DNA of 51,141 bases from Chitinophagaceae bacterium UBA4407 (GTDB lineage Bacteria; Bacteroidota; Bacteroidia; Chitinophagales; Chitinophagaceae): NCBI GenBank assembly GCA_002390845.1, contig DGQT01000011.1, positions 1 to 51,141 of the forward strand, written 5' to 3'. The position numbers and the translations under genes are program-made. The notes under the pieces were generated by a model. That model was not told where the DNA came from and ran no database searches. It saw only the letters and a list, made by a program, of their open reading frames with translations. This document shows, one piece after another, positions 44,009 to 51,141 of this stretch (its first letter is position 1; every line of letters starts with the position of its first letter).

Positions 44009-46768
44009 TCAGTTTTTAGTTACCACTTCATCTAAATTCAACATCGCATTTGCCACAACTGCTAACGCTGCTGTTTCTGCGTTTGTATGTTCATTCATAC
44101 CGCCAATCATCTCGCATGTTTTATCGGGATTTTTGTTGAATTGCGCATACGCTTTGTTGTATAAATTCACGAAAGCATTCAAACTTTTATCATCAATCTC
44201 GTGATAAGTTGCTAATTGAAATCCTGTTTTTATTTGTTCTTGAACATCACTGCCTGCAAGCTTTTGCATGCGGTAAGCGAAGTTCCTTGCTAGGTCGATA
44301 TAAGCAGAATCGTTCAACGTGGTGAGCGCCTGCAAAGGAGTGTTGGTACGTATGCGGCGAACCGTGCAAACTTCACGGGAAACGCCATCGAAAGTCATCA
44401 TAGAAGGATAACCGGCCGAACGTTTCCAGTACACGTACAAAGCACGCCGGTACTGGTCTTCAGCTTTGCTTTGCTTCCACTCGGCACCATTCCATGGCGA
44501 GAGCCAGATACCATTTGGCTGGTAAGGAAAAATACTCGGACCATACATTTTATCGCTCATTAATCCACTGATGCAAAGGCATTGATCGCGTACCTGTTCG
44601 GCAGATAAACGAACCCTTGCGCCACGTGCATAAAATTTATTTGTTGGGTCTTTTTGTTCAAGCTCTGGGGTAATTTTAGAATCCTGCTGATAAGTTGCGC
44701 TCATAACAATCGTGCGTATTAATTTTTTGGTACTCCAATTATCATCGTTGATAAACTGGTAACTCAACCAGTCAAGTAACTCAACATGTGTTGGTGGAAT
44801 ACCCTGTGAGCCTAAATCTTCCAGTGTTTCTGCAAGACCGGTTCCAAAAAGCTGTTCCCAAACCCTGTTTACCATTGTTCGTGCTGTTAATGGGTTTTGT
44901 TTGCTTGTTAACCACATCGCCAAACCCAGCCTGTTGCGTGGCGCATTGGCTGGAAATGGGTTTAGTGATTTGGGGACATCTGGCTGCACTTTATCGCCTT
45001 TTACCAACCAGTTGCCGCGTTCAAAAACATAGGAAGCGCGATGCATATCAGTTGGGTTATCCATCATAACCGGCGTGGTGGGCACACTTGCTTTTAGTAG
45101 GTTCCAGTATTCTTTTTCTGTTTCTACATAACCCTGTTTTTCCTTGCCGGGCAGTTCTTCTGTAAAATAAAACCAATCGAACATTGCGCCATTGTCTTCC
45201 GGCTTTTTTAAATTATTATTCGTATACGTAAAATATAAATTGTGCAATCCGTTTGTTGGTGCAATATTGGTTTGAGTTATCGTCCATCCATTTTTTGTAA
45301 GTAATAATGGTATGGTTGCAATTACCGCACCACCTGGTTGATCGATATGTATTTGCCAGGTACCTCCTGCTGCAAACGCCTGGTAGCGGAATATAAGCTG
45401 GCTGCGGCTTTCAAGGTCAACATTTTTTAAACGGCAAACCGCATGATTACGAAATGCCAGCCATTTGGTATCACTTAATTCGCTGTTGGTAAAACTGTCA
45501 CAGGTGAGTGAATTATAAGATGGTTGCCATGTTTTTAAAAACGTATAAACTTCTTTTGCTTTTTGCGTTGTAGTGTTTTGTTTTAACCAGTTTACAACGG
45601 TTACTAATTGCTGTTGCATACTATCGTTGTAAGTACGCAGCAGAGGGTAATCTGCATAGGTATCTTCATCACGGGTATCGTTGAAGAATGCCATGAACTT
45701 GTAATACTCATCATGTTTAAAAGGATCGTAAGGATGGCTGTGGCATTGCACACAGGCAAATGTAGTTCCCATGGTTGCCTGCCATGTGGTGTTTACTCTG
45801 TCCATAACAGCAGAGGTTCTGAATTCTTCATTATCTGTGCCTCCTTCATCGTTCGTCATGGTGTTGCGGTGAAAGGCGGTGGCAATATAATCGCTGTCGG
45901 TTGCGTTGGGCAGCAGATCGCCGGCGATCTGTTCAGTTAAAAACTGGTTGTAAGGTTTGTCTTCATTGAAGGCATTGATGAGCCAGTCGCGGTACTTCCA
46001 GATGCTGCGGCTATCATCGCGTTCATAACCTTTGGTGTCGGCATAGCGTGCAAGATCGAGCCACATACTGGTCCATTTTTCTCCGTAATGTGGCGAGGCG
46101 AGGAGTGAATCAACAAGATCTGCATAAGCATGATCGCTACTGTCTTTTAAAAATTTCGCAGCAAGATTTTCAGGTGCTGGCATACCGATTAAATCAAGGC
46201 TTACCCTGCGTAAAAGTGTTTGTTTATCTGCCTGTGGAGAAGGTTTTAAATCCTGTTCTTTTAATTTTTGTTCTATAAAATTATCCACCGGATTTTTTGC
46301 CCAGTCGCTTTTTGTATTGATTAATCCAAAGAACTTTTTTGGTTGCGGAACCGGCACATCTTTTACCGGAACATACGCCCAGTGCTCGCCCCAGGGTGCA
46401 CCTTCTTTTATCCATTTGGTAAATACATCAATATCTTCTTTGTTAAGTGGGTCGTGTTTATACGGCATACGATCTTCGGGATCGCTGATGTTGATGCGCC
46501 TGATCATTTCGCTGTGTTCAGGATCGCCGGGAACAATCGCATATTTTCCTGATTTTGTTTTTGCCAGTGCTTCATCGCGGAAGAGTAAACTAAAACCACC
46601 TTTCTGCCGCACACCGCCATGACAGGTGATGCAATTTTTATTAAGTATCGGTTTTACCTGCGTGGTAAAATCAACCGGATCTTCGTGTGTTGCATAGAGA
46701 AATCCACCAACAATAATTGCAAGTGCAAGCACCACAAGAAAAATTTTATTTGAAAGCAACCGCCGCAT
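44009..46768 (-). CDS. PSCyt1-DUF1549-DUF1553 cytochrome (Planctomycetes-type), paralog 2
   Basis: This 919-residue protein is a near-duplicate of paralog 1 along its whole length; even the DNA shares long blocks. The start MRRLLSNKIF (46768) matches paralog 1; the open frame runs 64 codons further up into palindromic copy 19, and I rejected that part. The N-terminal helix, the PSCyt1 heme motif CITCH, the DUF1549 motif CVQCH and DUF1553 are all intact. The most divergent part is the middle insert (about 370-560), which may set substrate specificity (inference). It is the first gene of the 47-39 kb minus-strand run. Confidence 0.93.
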   Translation of the reverse strand: MRRLLSNKIFLVVLALAIIVGGFLYATHEDPVDFTTQVKPILNKNCITCHGGVRQKGGFSLLFRDEALAKTKSGKYAIVPGDPEHSEMIRRINISDPEDRMPYKHDPLNKEDIDVFTKWIKEGAPWGEHWAYVPVKDVPVPQPKKFFGLINTKSDWAKNPVDNFIEQKLKEQDLKPSPQADKQTLLRRVSLDLIGMPAPENLAAKFLKDSSDHAYADLVDSLLASPHYGEKWTSMWLDLARYADTKGYERDDSRSIWKYRDWLINAFNEDKPYNQFLTEQIAGDLLPNATDSDYIATAFHRNTMTNDEGGTDNEEFRTSAVMDRVNTTWQATMGTTFACVQCHSHPYDPFKHDEYYKFMAFFNDTRDEDTYADYPLLRTYNDSMQQQLVTVVNWLKQNTTTQKAKEVYTFLKTWQPSYNSLTCDSFTNSELSDTKWLAFRNHAVCRLKNVDLESRSQLIFRYQAFAAGGTWQIHIDQPGGAVIATIPLLLTKNGWTITQTNIAPTNGLHNLYFTYTNNNLKKPEDNGAMFDWFYFTEELPGKEKQGYVETEKEYWNLLKASVPTTPVMMDNPTDMHRASYVFERGNWLVKGDKVQPDVPKSLNPFPANAPRNRLGLAMWLTSKQNPLTARTMVNRVWEQLFGTGLAETLEDLGSQGIPPTHVELLDWLSYQFINDDNWSTKKLIRTIVMSATYQQDSKITPELEQKDPTNKFYARGARVRLSAEQVRDQCLCISGLMSDKMYGPSIFPYQPNGIWLSPWNGAEWKQSKAEDQYRRALYVYWKRSAGYPSMMTFDGVSREVCTVRRIRTNTPLQALTTLNDSAYIDLARNFAYRMQKLAGSDVQEQIKTGFQLATYHEIDDKSLNAFVNLYNKAYAQFNKNPDKTCEMIGGMNEHTNAETAALAVVANAMLNLDEVVTKN

Positions 46769-46865
46769 ACCTGTAGTTTTAAACAGCTTAAAATTAATTG
46801 ATTTTTTCTTAGTGTAGAATTGACGTTTAAACAAACATGTATTCAGTTTAATTAAAGTTTTTTTT

Positions 46866-47028
46866 GTACCCGGCAGCAGATCATTTATTGAGCGTTCCTT
46901 GCGTCGTACTCTTGTACTGACGAATCTTCGGTCGACCATTGACTGTCGACTGTCGACCAAAGTTCCGAACGTTCAAGTGAGTGACACAACGAAGATGCCA
47001 TGAAAAACTTCAGCCCGTCCCCCCCAAA
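46866..47028. repeat. Mosaic palindromic element, mixed A/B arms with GTCGAC core (copy 19)
   Basis: The left arm variant TTGCGTCGTACTCTTGTAC (46899-46917) and right arm GTTCAAGTGAGTGACACAA (46971-46989) flank a core of alternating TCGAC/GTCGA blocks (46930-46957). It begins with ACCCGGC and ends in CAGCCCGTCC and an A run. It lies just after the Nramp stop and upstream of cytochrome paralog 2. Confidence 0.85.
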
Positions 47029-47033
47029 AAAAA

Positions 47034-48290
47034 CTAAATCAAAAACCATATTAATGCAATGGCTGAAGCAAGCATTAATATCAATGTTGCAAAACCCAGC
47101 GAGTTTGAAAGCCTGTTGTTGGTAAACTTTCCCATGATCTTTTTATTATTGCAAATGTGCAGGATAACAGCAATCATAACTGGTGCGGTTACGCCGTAGA
47201 GTATTGCCGACCATAGTAATGCTTTTACAGGACTAATGCCCAGGAACTGAATAAGCAAACCTATTAGCAGAGACACGATAATTGTAATATAAAAGCCTTT
47301 TGCTTCATGAAATTTTTTATCAAGACCTTCTTGCCAATCGAATACTTCGGCCATCATATAGCTTGAAGCACCCGCCAGCACTGGAATTGCGAGCAAACCT
47401 GTGCCTATAACGCCTAATGAAAATAATGCATAGGCCATATTACCTGCAAGTGGCTGCAATGCTTTAGCAGCCTCTTCAACAGTATCGATATTATGGATGC
47501 CTGCATTAAACAAAACCGTACCCGAAGTGAGTATGATAAAAAAGAAAACGATATTGGTTAACAGCATACCACCCTTAACATCGGTTTGCATACCGTGAAT
47601 TATTTTTTTATCAACAAACAATTTTCTTTCACGCATCTCTTCTACTTCCACAGATGTTTGCCAGAAAAAAAGATAGGGCGAAATGGTGGTACCGAGAATA
47701 CCAACCAGTGCCATAAAATAATCTTTCGAATTTTCAACAGATGGAATAAATGTGCTTTTTAAAACCAGCAGCCAATCGGTCTTAATAAGAAACGGAATGA
47801 TGATATAACTGAACAATGTAATACAAAGCCACTTGAGTATATTGGCAATTTTATGATAGTTCCAAAAGATAATGCTGTACATAAGAATTGCCGTAAACAA
47901 AACAGAAAAAACAAAAGAAGGTATGCCGGGAAACAACAAGTTGCCCACTGCACCCATACCGGCAATATCGGCACCAATATTCAGTGTGATTGAGGGGTAG
48001 CTTACAATTACAATTAGATATAAAAGGGGCCTGGGATAATTTCTTTTAATAACACCGGTAAGCCCATGATTACTGACCAGCCCGATTCGTGCACACATTT
48101 CCTGGATAGAAACCATTAAAGGGTAAGAAAGAATGGCCGTCCATAAAAGCGCCGGGCCAAATTTTGCACCTGCCTGCGAGTAAGTTGCAATACCTGAAGG
48201 GTCATCGTCGCTGGCACCAGTTACAAGACCAGGGCCAAGCTGGCTGAAAAATTTTTTAATTCCCGATGGGGGCTTACCTTTTTTGATCAT
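47034..48290 (-). CDS. Divergent Nramp-family divalent metal transporter
   Basis: This 418-residue inner-membrane protein has about eleven hydrophobic helices in the LeuT-like Nramp arrangement. The first helix carries DDDPSGIATYSQAG, so the usual DPGN metal-binding motif reads D30-P31-S32-G33. The helix-6 motif, normally MPH, reads ISPY in GTTISPYLFFWQ. Loss of the asparagine and methionine ligands suggests that the transported ion or selectivity differs from classical manganese/iron Nramps (inference). It starts 30 bases after a thioesterase gene and is likely co-transcribed with it. Confidence 0.88.
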   Translation of the reverse strand: MIKKGKPPSGIKKFFSQLGPGLVTGASDDDPSGIATYSQAGAKFGPALLWTAILSYPLMVSIQEMCARIGLVSNHGLTGVIKRNYPRPLLYLIVIVSYPSITLNIGADIAGMGAVGNLLFPGIPSFVFSVLFTAILMYSIIFWNYHKIANILKWLCITLFSYIIIPFLIKTDWLLVLKSTFIPSVENSKDYFMALVGILGTTISPYLFFWQTSVEVEEMRERKLFVDKKIIHGMQTDVKGGMLLTNIVFFFIILTSGTVLFNAGIHNIDTVEEAAKALQPLAGNMAYALFSLGVIGTGLLAIPVLAGASSYMMAEVFDWQEGLDKKFHEAKGFYITIIVSLLIGLLIQFLGISPVKALLWSAILYGVTAPVMIAVILHICNNKKIMGKFTNNRLSNSLGFATLILMLASAIALIWFLI

Positions 48291-48320
48291 TTGTATTTTT
48301 CATTATAGAATCCATGCTGC

Positions 48321-48758
48321 TTAATCTGTCCATTCAAAATCTTCAGTTTTCGGTATGGCCTCAAAAGCCTGTTGTGTAACCGGCGGTGGTATGGCCAGTT
48401 TACGAATATGCGTATCGATCCACGCACCATCAACTGTAATTATTGCGCTGAGTGTATCCGTATTTTTATATACTTCATGAATCATCGTCCACCGGCTGTA
48501 ATCGCGCCTGCATTTACGCAGTTTAAGGTTTACTTCAATAGAATCTGCAAATGCAATTTCTCTTTTAAAAACACATTCTTCCCTGAAAAGAATGGGGCCA
48601 AAATGCAACTGCTGCAACACTCCCAGGCTTAAGCCGTTCTCATTTAAAAAGCAAAGACGAATGTATGCACCCCAGTCGTAGTACACTGAATGGCGCAGGT
48701 GAAAGTTAGGATCCATATCGCTCCATCGTACCTCCACATGTTTACTGTAAACATCCAT
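48321..48758 (-). CDS. Acyl-CoA thioesterase-like hotdog-fold protein
   Basis: This 145-residue cytoplasmic protein has the 4HBT hotdog pattern: the N-terminal strand VEVRWSDMDPNFHLRHSVYYDW has the catalytic-type Asp and a following Tyr/His region, and the central helix is followed by strands with EVNLKLRKCRRDYSRWTMIHE. The physiological acyl-CoA is unknown. It is divergent from tspO across a 151-base gap and is followed by the Nramp gene in a likely two-gene operon. Confidence 0.88.
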   Translation of the reverse strand: MDVYSKHVEVRWSDMDPNFHLRHSVYYDWGAYIRLCFLNENGLSLGVLQQLHFGPILFREECVFKREIAFADSIEVNLKLRKCRRDYSRWTMIHEVYKNTDTLSAIITVDGAWIDTHIRKLAIPPPVTQQAFEAIPKTEDFEWTD

Positions 48759-48909
48759 AGGTTTAATAATTTTTTTGAAGATACAATTTTATCGGTGGCC
48801 TGCCTTAAGCAGTAAAGAAAAGCTATCGGTTTGCCCTGAGTAATTTAATTTTACTTAATTAAACTTGCTTTTCTTACAACAATTTTAGTAAGCTTAATGT
48901 AATAGAGGC

Positions 48910-49365
48910 ATGAAATTATTTCTATCGTTACTCCTTACACTGGCAGTAGGTGGGGTTGCAGGTTTTGCAACAGCAAATGCAATTGACACCTGGTACCTCC
49001 ATTTAAACAAGCCTTCTTTTAATCCACCCAACTGGATCTTTGCACCCGTATGGACAATCCTTTACATTCTGATGGGTATTGCATTATACCTTATCTGGAA
49101 GTTACCAAAATCTCCTGCAAGAAACAGGGCAATGATTCTTTTTTTTATACAGCTTACCTTTAATTTTTTCTGGAGCCTGATTTTTTTCAATTTACACCAG
49201 ACAGGTTTGGCCTTTGTTGAAATTGTAACGCTGTGGCTCGCTATACTCCTTACCATGCGTGCCTTTGCGCCGCTTTCAAAACCCGCAGGCTGGTTGTTAT
49301 TTCCTTATCTATTATGGGTAAGTTTTGCAAGCATCCTCAATTTTTCCATCTGGCAATTGAATTAA
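48910..49365 (+). CDS. tspO: TspO/MBR family membrane protein
   Basis: This 151-residue protein has five hydrophobic helices. Family landmarks are present: TWYLHLNKPSFNPPNWIFAP after helix 1, VWTILYILMGIALYLIW in helix 2, and aromatic-rich later helices (FFIQLTFNFFWSLIFF; LLFPYLLWVSFASILNF). TspO proteins bind tetrapyrroles and affect porphyrin and stress responses, sitting in the outer or inner membrane. The gene is single, with copy 20 after its stop. Confidence 0.95.
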   Translation: MKLFLSLLLTLAVGGVAGFATANAIDTWYLHLNKPSFNPPNWIFAPVWTILYILMGIALYLIWKLPKSPARNRAMILFFIQLTFNFFWSLIFFNLHQTGLAFVEIVTLWLAILLTMRAFAPLSKPAGWLLFPYLLWVSFASILNFSIWQLN

Positions 49366-49389
49366 TTTAACAGAATACAAATACATTTT

Positions 49390-49536
49390 TTGAGACCGGC
49401 AAAATCATTTCAATTGAGCTTTTGTTGCGTCGCACACTTGTACGTTTGGATAAGTGATTGAGCTTTTATTGCCGCGTAGATCGGAGCGTGGCAAGAAAAG
49501 TTTCATAGCACTACTTCTGACCGGTTCATAAAAATA
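49390..49536. repeat. Mosaic palindromic element, A' left arm and GCGTGGC right arm (copy 20)
   Basis: The outer end TTGAGACCGGC (49390) is followed by the left arm TTGCGTCGCACACTTGTAC (49425-49443). The right inner block is GGAGCGTGGCAA (49483-49494), then GAAAAGTTTCATAGCA and the end GACCGGTTCATAAAAA. The inner CGCGTAGATC resembles text in copy 9, which suggests a subgroup. Confidence 0.85.
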
Positions 49537-49574
49537 TCACAACGCATTTGCATGAAAGTTTTTACATTACAGCT

Positions 49575-50285
49575 ATGATACCTACAATGCTTTCGGCTTC
49601 TTTAAAAAAATATGAACATATCTACCATAAGATCGTTCCGTTTAATGCCAACAAGGATAAACTGCTGCGCATGGATTTTACTTTTCATAACAGCACACTT
49701 ACCCAGGATGTAATTAACGACACAGAAAAATTCTCCCGCTACGTTTCGGATAAACTGGAAAAGGCCGGAGCAGCTTACGGCATTGGCGGCTATGCTGAAA
49801 ACAGGGTTTTATACACCCGCAGCAACAATTACGGAGGCACCGATGGCGAGGAACCAAGACGTTTACACCTTGGCATAGATATCTGGGGCAAAGCAGGTAC
49901 ACCTGTTTTTGCACCTTTTGGCGGCATGGTACACAGCTTCGCTTTTAACGATCAGTTTGCCGATTATGGCGCTACCATTATTTTGCTGCACCAACTGGAT
50001 GGCTATGCTTTTTACACATTATACGGGCACCTTTCACTGAAAGATATTGCAGGTTTAAAGGAAGGGGATTACATCATCATAGGCCAGGAATTTGCACATT
50101 TTGGAGTAGCCGAAGAAAACGGCAACTGGCCGCCACACCTGCATTTCCAGGTAATAAATGAAATGCAATGGAAACGAGGAGATTATCCCGGTGTTTGCAA
50201 ATTAAGCGAACAGGAAAAATACCTTACCAACTGCCCCGACCCCGATCTCATTTTACAGATGATGCAATATGCAAAAGAAGCCTGA
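49575..50285 (+). CDS. M23-family peptidase-like protein without signal peptide
   Basis: This protein is about 236 residues long if it starts at MIPTMLS (49575); the frame opens at 49548. The LytM/M23 fold is clear in the second half: HLGIDIWGKAGTPVFAPFGG (first His and Asp zinc ligands), TLYGHLS, and WPPHLHFQV with the HxH motif. M23 enzymes cut peptidoglycan cross-links, but no signal peptide or membrane helix is visible, so this may act in the cytoplasm on another substrate or leave by a non-classical route (inference). The N-terminal 90 residues (IVPFNANKDKLLRMDFTFHN) have no family I can name. Confidence 0.85.
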   Translation: MIPTMLSASLKKYEHIYHKIVPFNANKDKLLRMDFTFHNSTLTQDVINDTEKFSRYVSDKLEKAGAAYGIGGYAENRVLYTRSNNYGGTDGEEPRRLHLGIDIWGKAGTPVFAPFGGMVHSFAFNDQFADYGATIILLHQLDGYAFYTLYGHLSLKDIAGLKEGDYIIIGQEFAHFGVAEENGNWPPHLHFQVINEMQWKRGDYPGVCKLSEQEKYLTNCPDPDLILQMMQYAKEA

Positions 50286-50380
50286 CGAAAAATAAACCGG
50301 TGTTTATATCCAAATTTTTAATTTCATTTTTTCTTTACAATAATTAGTTTTTATTTTACCGCCTACTTAAAACAATTCTT

Positions 50381-51049
50381 ATGAGCAGCGAACATTTTGA
50401 CGATGGCAGTACAAAAAAATTTACCCTTACTGCCTTTCTTGCTTTTGTGGTAGTGTTTTGTTTCCTGATGATTATGATGCAATGCCACGGCGATTTTATG
50501 CCGGGTGGTGAAAATGAACATGCAGTTGTAACCGTTACAGAAGGCGAACCAGAAGCAGCCCCTGCTGAAACAGAAACAGCAAAACCCAATTCAATTAAAG
50601 TAACACTGCCGGGCGGTATTGAGCTAGACGCATTAAAAGGCGGCATTGAAGATAAGCTGGTTGCTTTTTTAAACGACGCTTCGTCAAAAGGCGGTAAAGA
50701 TGTATGGTTCGATTTCGACAACCTGAATTTTAAAACCGGCAGCGCAGAAATAGTTCCTGAAAGTTATGGCCAGGTTCAAAATATTGCGGCCATTTTAAAA
50801 GCATATCCAAAACTGGTAATTAAGATTGGCGGATATACCGATAAAACCGGCGATAGCCTTGCAAACCTTAAACTTTCGCAGGCCCGTGCACAGGCTGTGC
50901 TGGATGGTTTAAAAAGAATGAGTGCCGATGAAAAACAGATAGCCGGTGCCGAAGGCTATGGTTCGCAATATGCAAAGGCAGCTGCTGATGCGCCTGATGA
51001 AGAGCGCAGGAAAGACCGGCATATTTCTTTGGGCATAAGAGAAAAATAA
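50381..51049 (+). CDS. OmpA-family peptidoglycan-binding membrane protein
   Basis: This 222-residue protein has one N-terminal transmembrane helix (about 13-33, FLAFVVVFCFLMIMMQ). A Glu/Ala/Pro-rich linker follows (about 45-68), then a segment with the KVTLPGGIELDALKGGIEDKL pattern, and the OmpA/MotB C-terminal domain (about 103-220): WFDFDNLNFKTGSAEI, VIKIGGYTDKTGD, ANLKLSQARAQAVLDGLK, then GYGSQYAKA and DRHISLGI. The GYTDKTGD/LSQARAQ pattern is the peptidoglycan-binding core, so it should tether the inner membrane to the cell wall. A terminator follows. Confidence 0.93.
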   Translation: MSSEHFDDGSTKKFTLTAFLAFVVVFCFLMIMMQCHGDFMPGGENEHAVVTVTEGEPEAAPAETETAKPNSIKVTLPGGIELDALKGGIEDKLVAFLNDASSKGGKDVWFDFDNLNFKTGSAEIVPESYGQVQNIAAILKAYPKLVIKIGGYTDKTGDSLANLKLSQARAQAVLDGLKRMSADEKQIAGAEGYGSQYAKAAADAPDEERRKDRHISLGIREK

Positions 51050-51069
51050 CAACTGAGTTTTTAATTATA

Positions 51070-51097
51070 AAGCCTTCTTTTCCGAAGGCTTTTTTTA
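51070..51097 (+). terminator. Rho-independent terminator after the OmpA-family gene
   Basis: The stem AAGCCTTC / GAAGGCTT has a 6-base loop and is followed by a run of T, 20 bases after the stop codon. Confidence 0.9.
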
Positions 51098-51141
51098 TCA
51101 GTTTACCTTAGATGATAAATAGTCGTCCCTCAAAAAGTCAT

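Noticed and set aside
5763..49443. CRISPR array
   Set aside because: The repeated 19-bp arms are kilobases apart, occur in both orientations and have no regular spacers or cas genes.
50291..50308. Terminator after the M23 gene
   Set aside because: The stem is only 6 AT-rich base pairs and there is no adjacent T run.

Overview
The window looks like a chromosomal segment of a Bacteroidota bacterium, most likely family Chitinophagaceae (inference). The evidence is a SusC/SusD pair, many Bacteroidota-type lipoproteins, DUF5686 and PepSY-like families, a YpdA-type reductase, an ECF sigma/anti-sigma pair, a TANNTTTG-type promoter candidate and AT-rich intergenic DNA without clear Shine-Dalgarno sites. 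No rRNA, tRNA, CRISPR array, transposase or phage gene was recognised.

Layout. (1) 0-10.7 kb, minus strand: a sulfatase polysaccharide-utilisation locus, transcribed susC, susD, then three tandem paralogous sulfatases, preceded by an 0.8 kb leader with a candidate promoter and dyads. (2) 11.5-17.3 kb: a DUF5686 outer-membrane-type protein, then sucD, dprA and a DUF1566-type lipoprotein on the plus strand. (3) 17.6-29.4 kb, mostly minus strand: a macroglobulin-like protein carrying a TonB-plug domain without a barrel, YpdA-like reductase, small barrel protein, NYN/OST-HTH protein, serine hydrolase, LVIVD-repeat lipoprotein, M20 peptidase, VOC protein and a sugar-isomerase-like lipoprotein. (4) 29.6-35.8 kb: a small PepSY-like secreted protein, an Asp-rich lipoprotein, and a membrane-anchored TPR-CHAT (caspase-like) protein convergent with an ECF sigma/anti-sigma operon. 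(5) 36-46.8 kb, minus strand: a Planctomycetes-style set with two near-duplicate PSCyt1-DUF1549-DUF1553 cytochromes, a DUF1501 protein, a small lipoprotein, a TIM-barrel epimerase-like protein and a membrane cytochrome with leucine-rich repeats. (6) 47-51 kb: a divergent Nramp transporter with a thioesterase, TspO, an M23 peptidase without signal peptide, and an OmpA-like protein with a clear terminator.

The most unusual content is not a gene. About 20 copies of a mosaic palindromic element, roughly 75-260 bp each, sit in the intergenic spaces of the whole window. Outer ends resemble TATGAGCCCGGC / GCCGGGCTCATA. Inner arms come in at least three variants (A: TTGCGTCGCACTCTTGTAC; A': TTGCGTCGCACACTTGTAC; B: TTGTGTCACTCACTTGTAC). 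Between the arms lie interchangeable cores that are often themselves palindromes. Arms occur in matched (A/A, B/B) and mixed (A/B) pairs, and differences between A and B keep an internal GNG-T-CNC dyad. Several copies lie directly upstream of genes and create false N-terminal extensions, which I trimmed.
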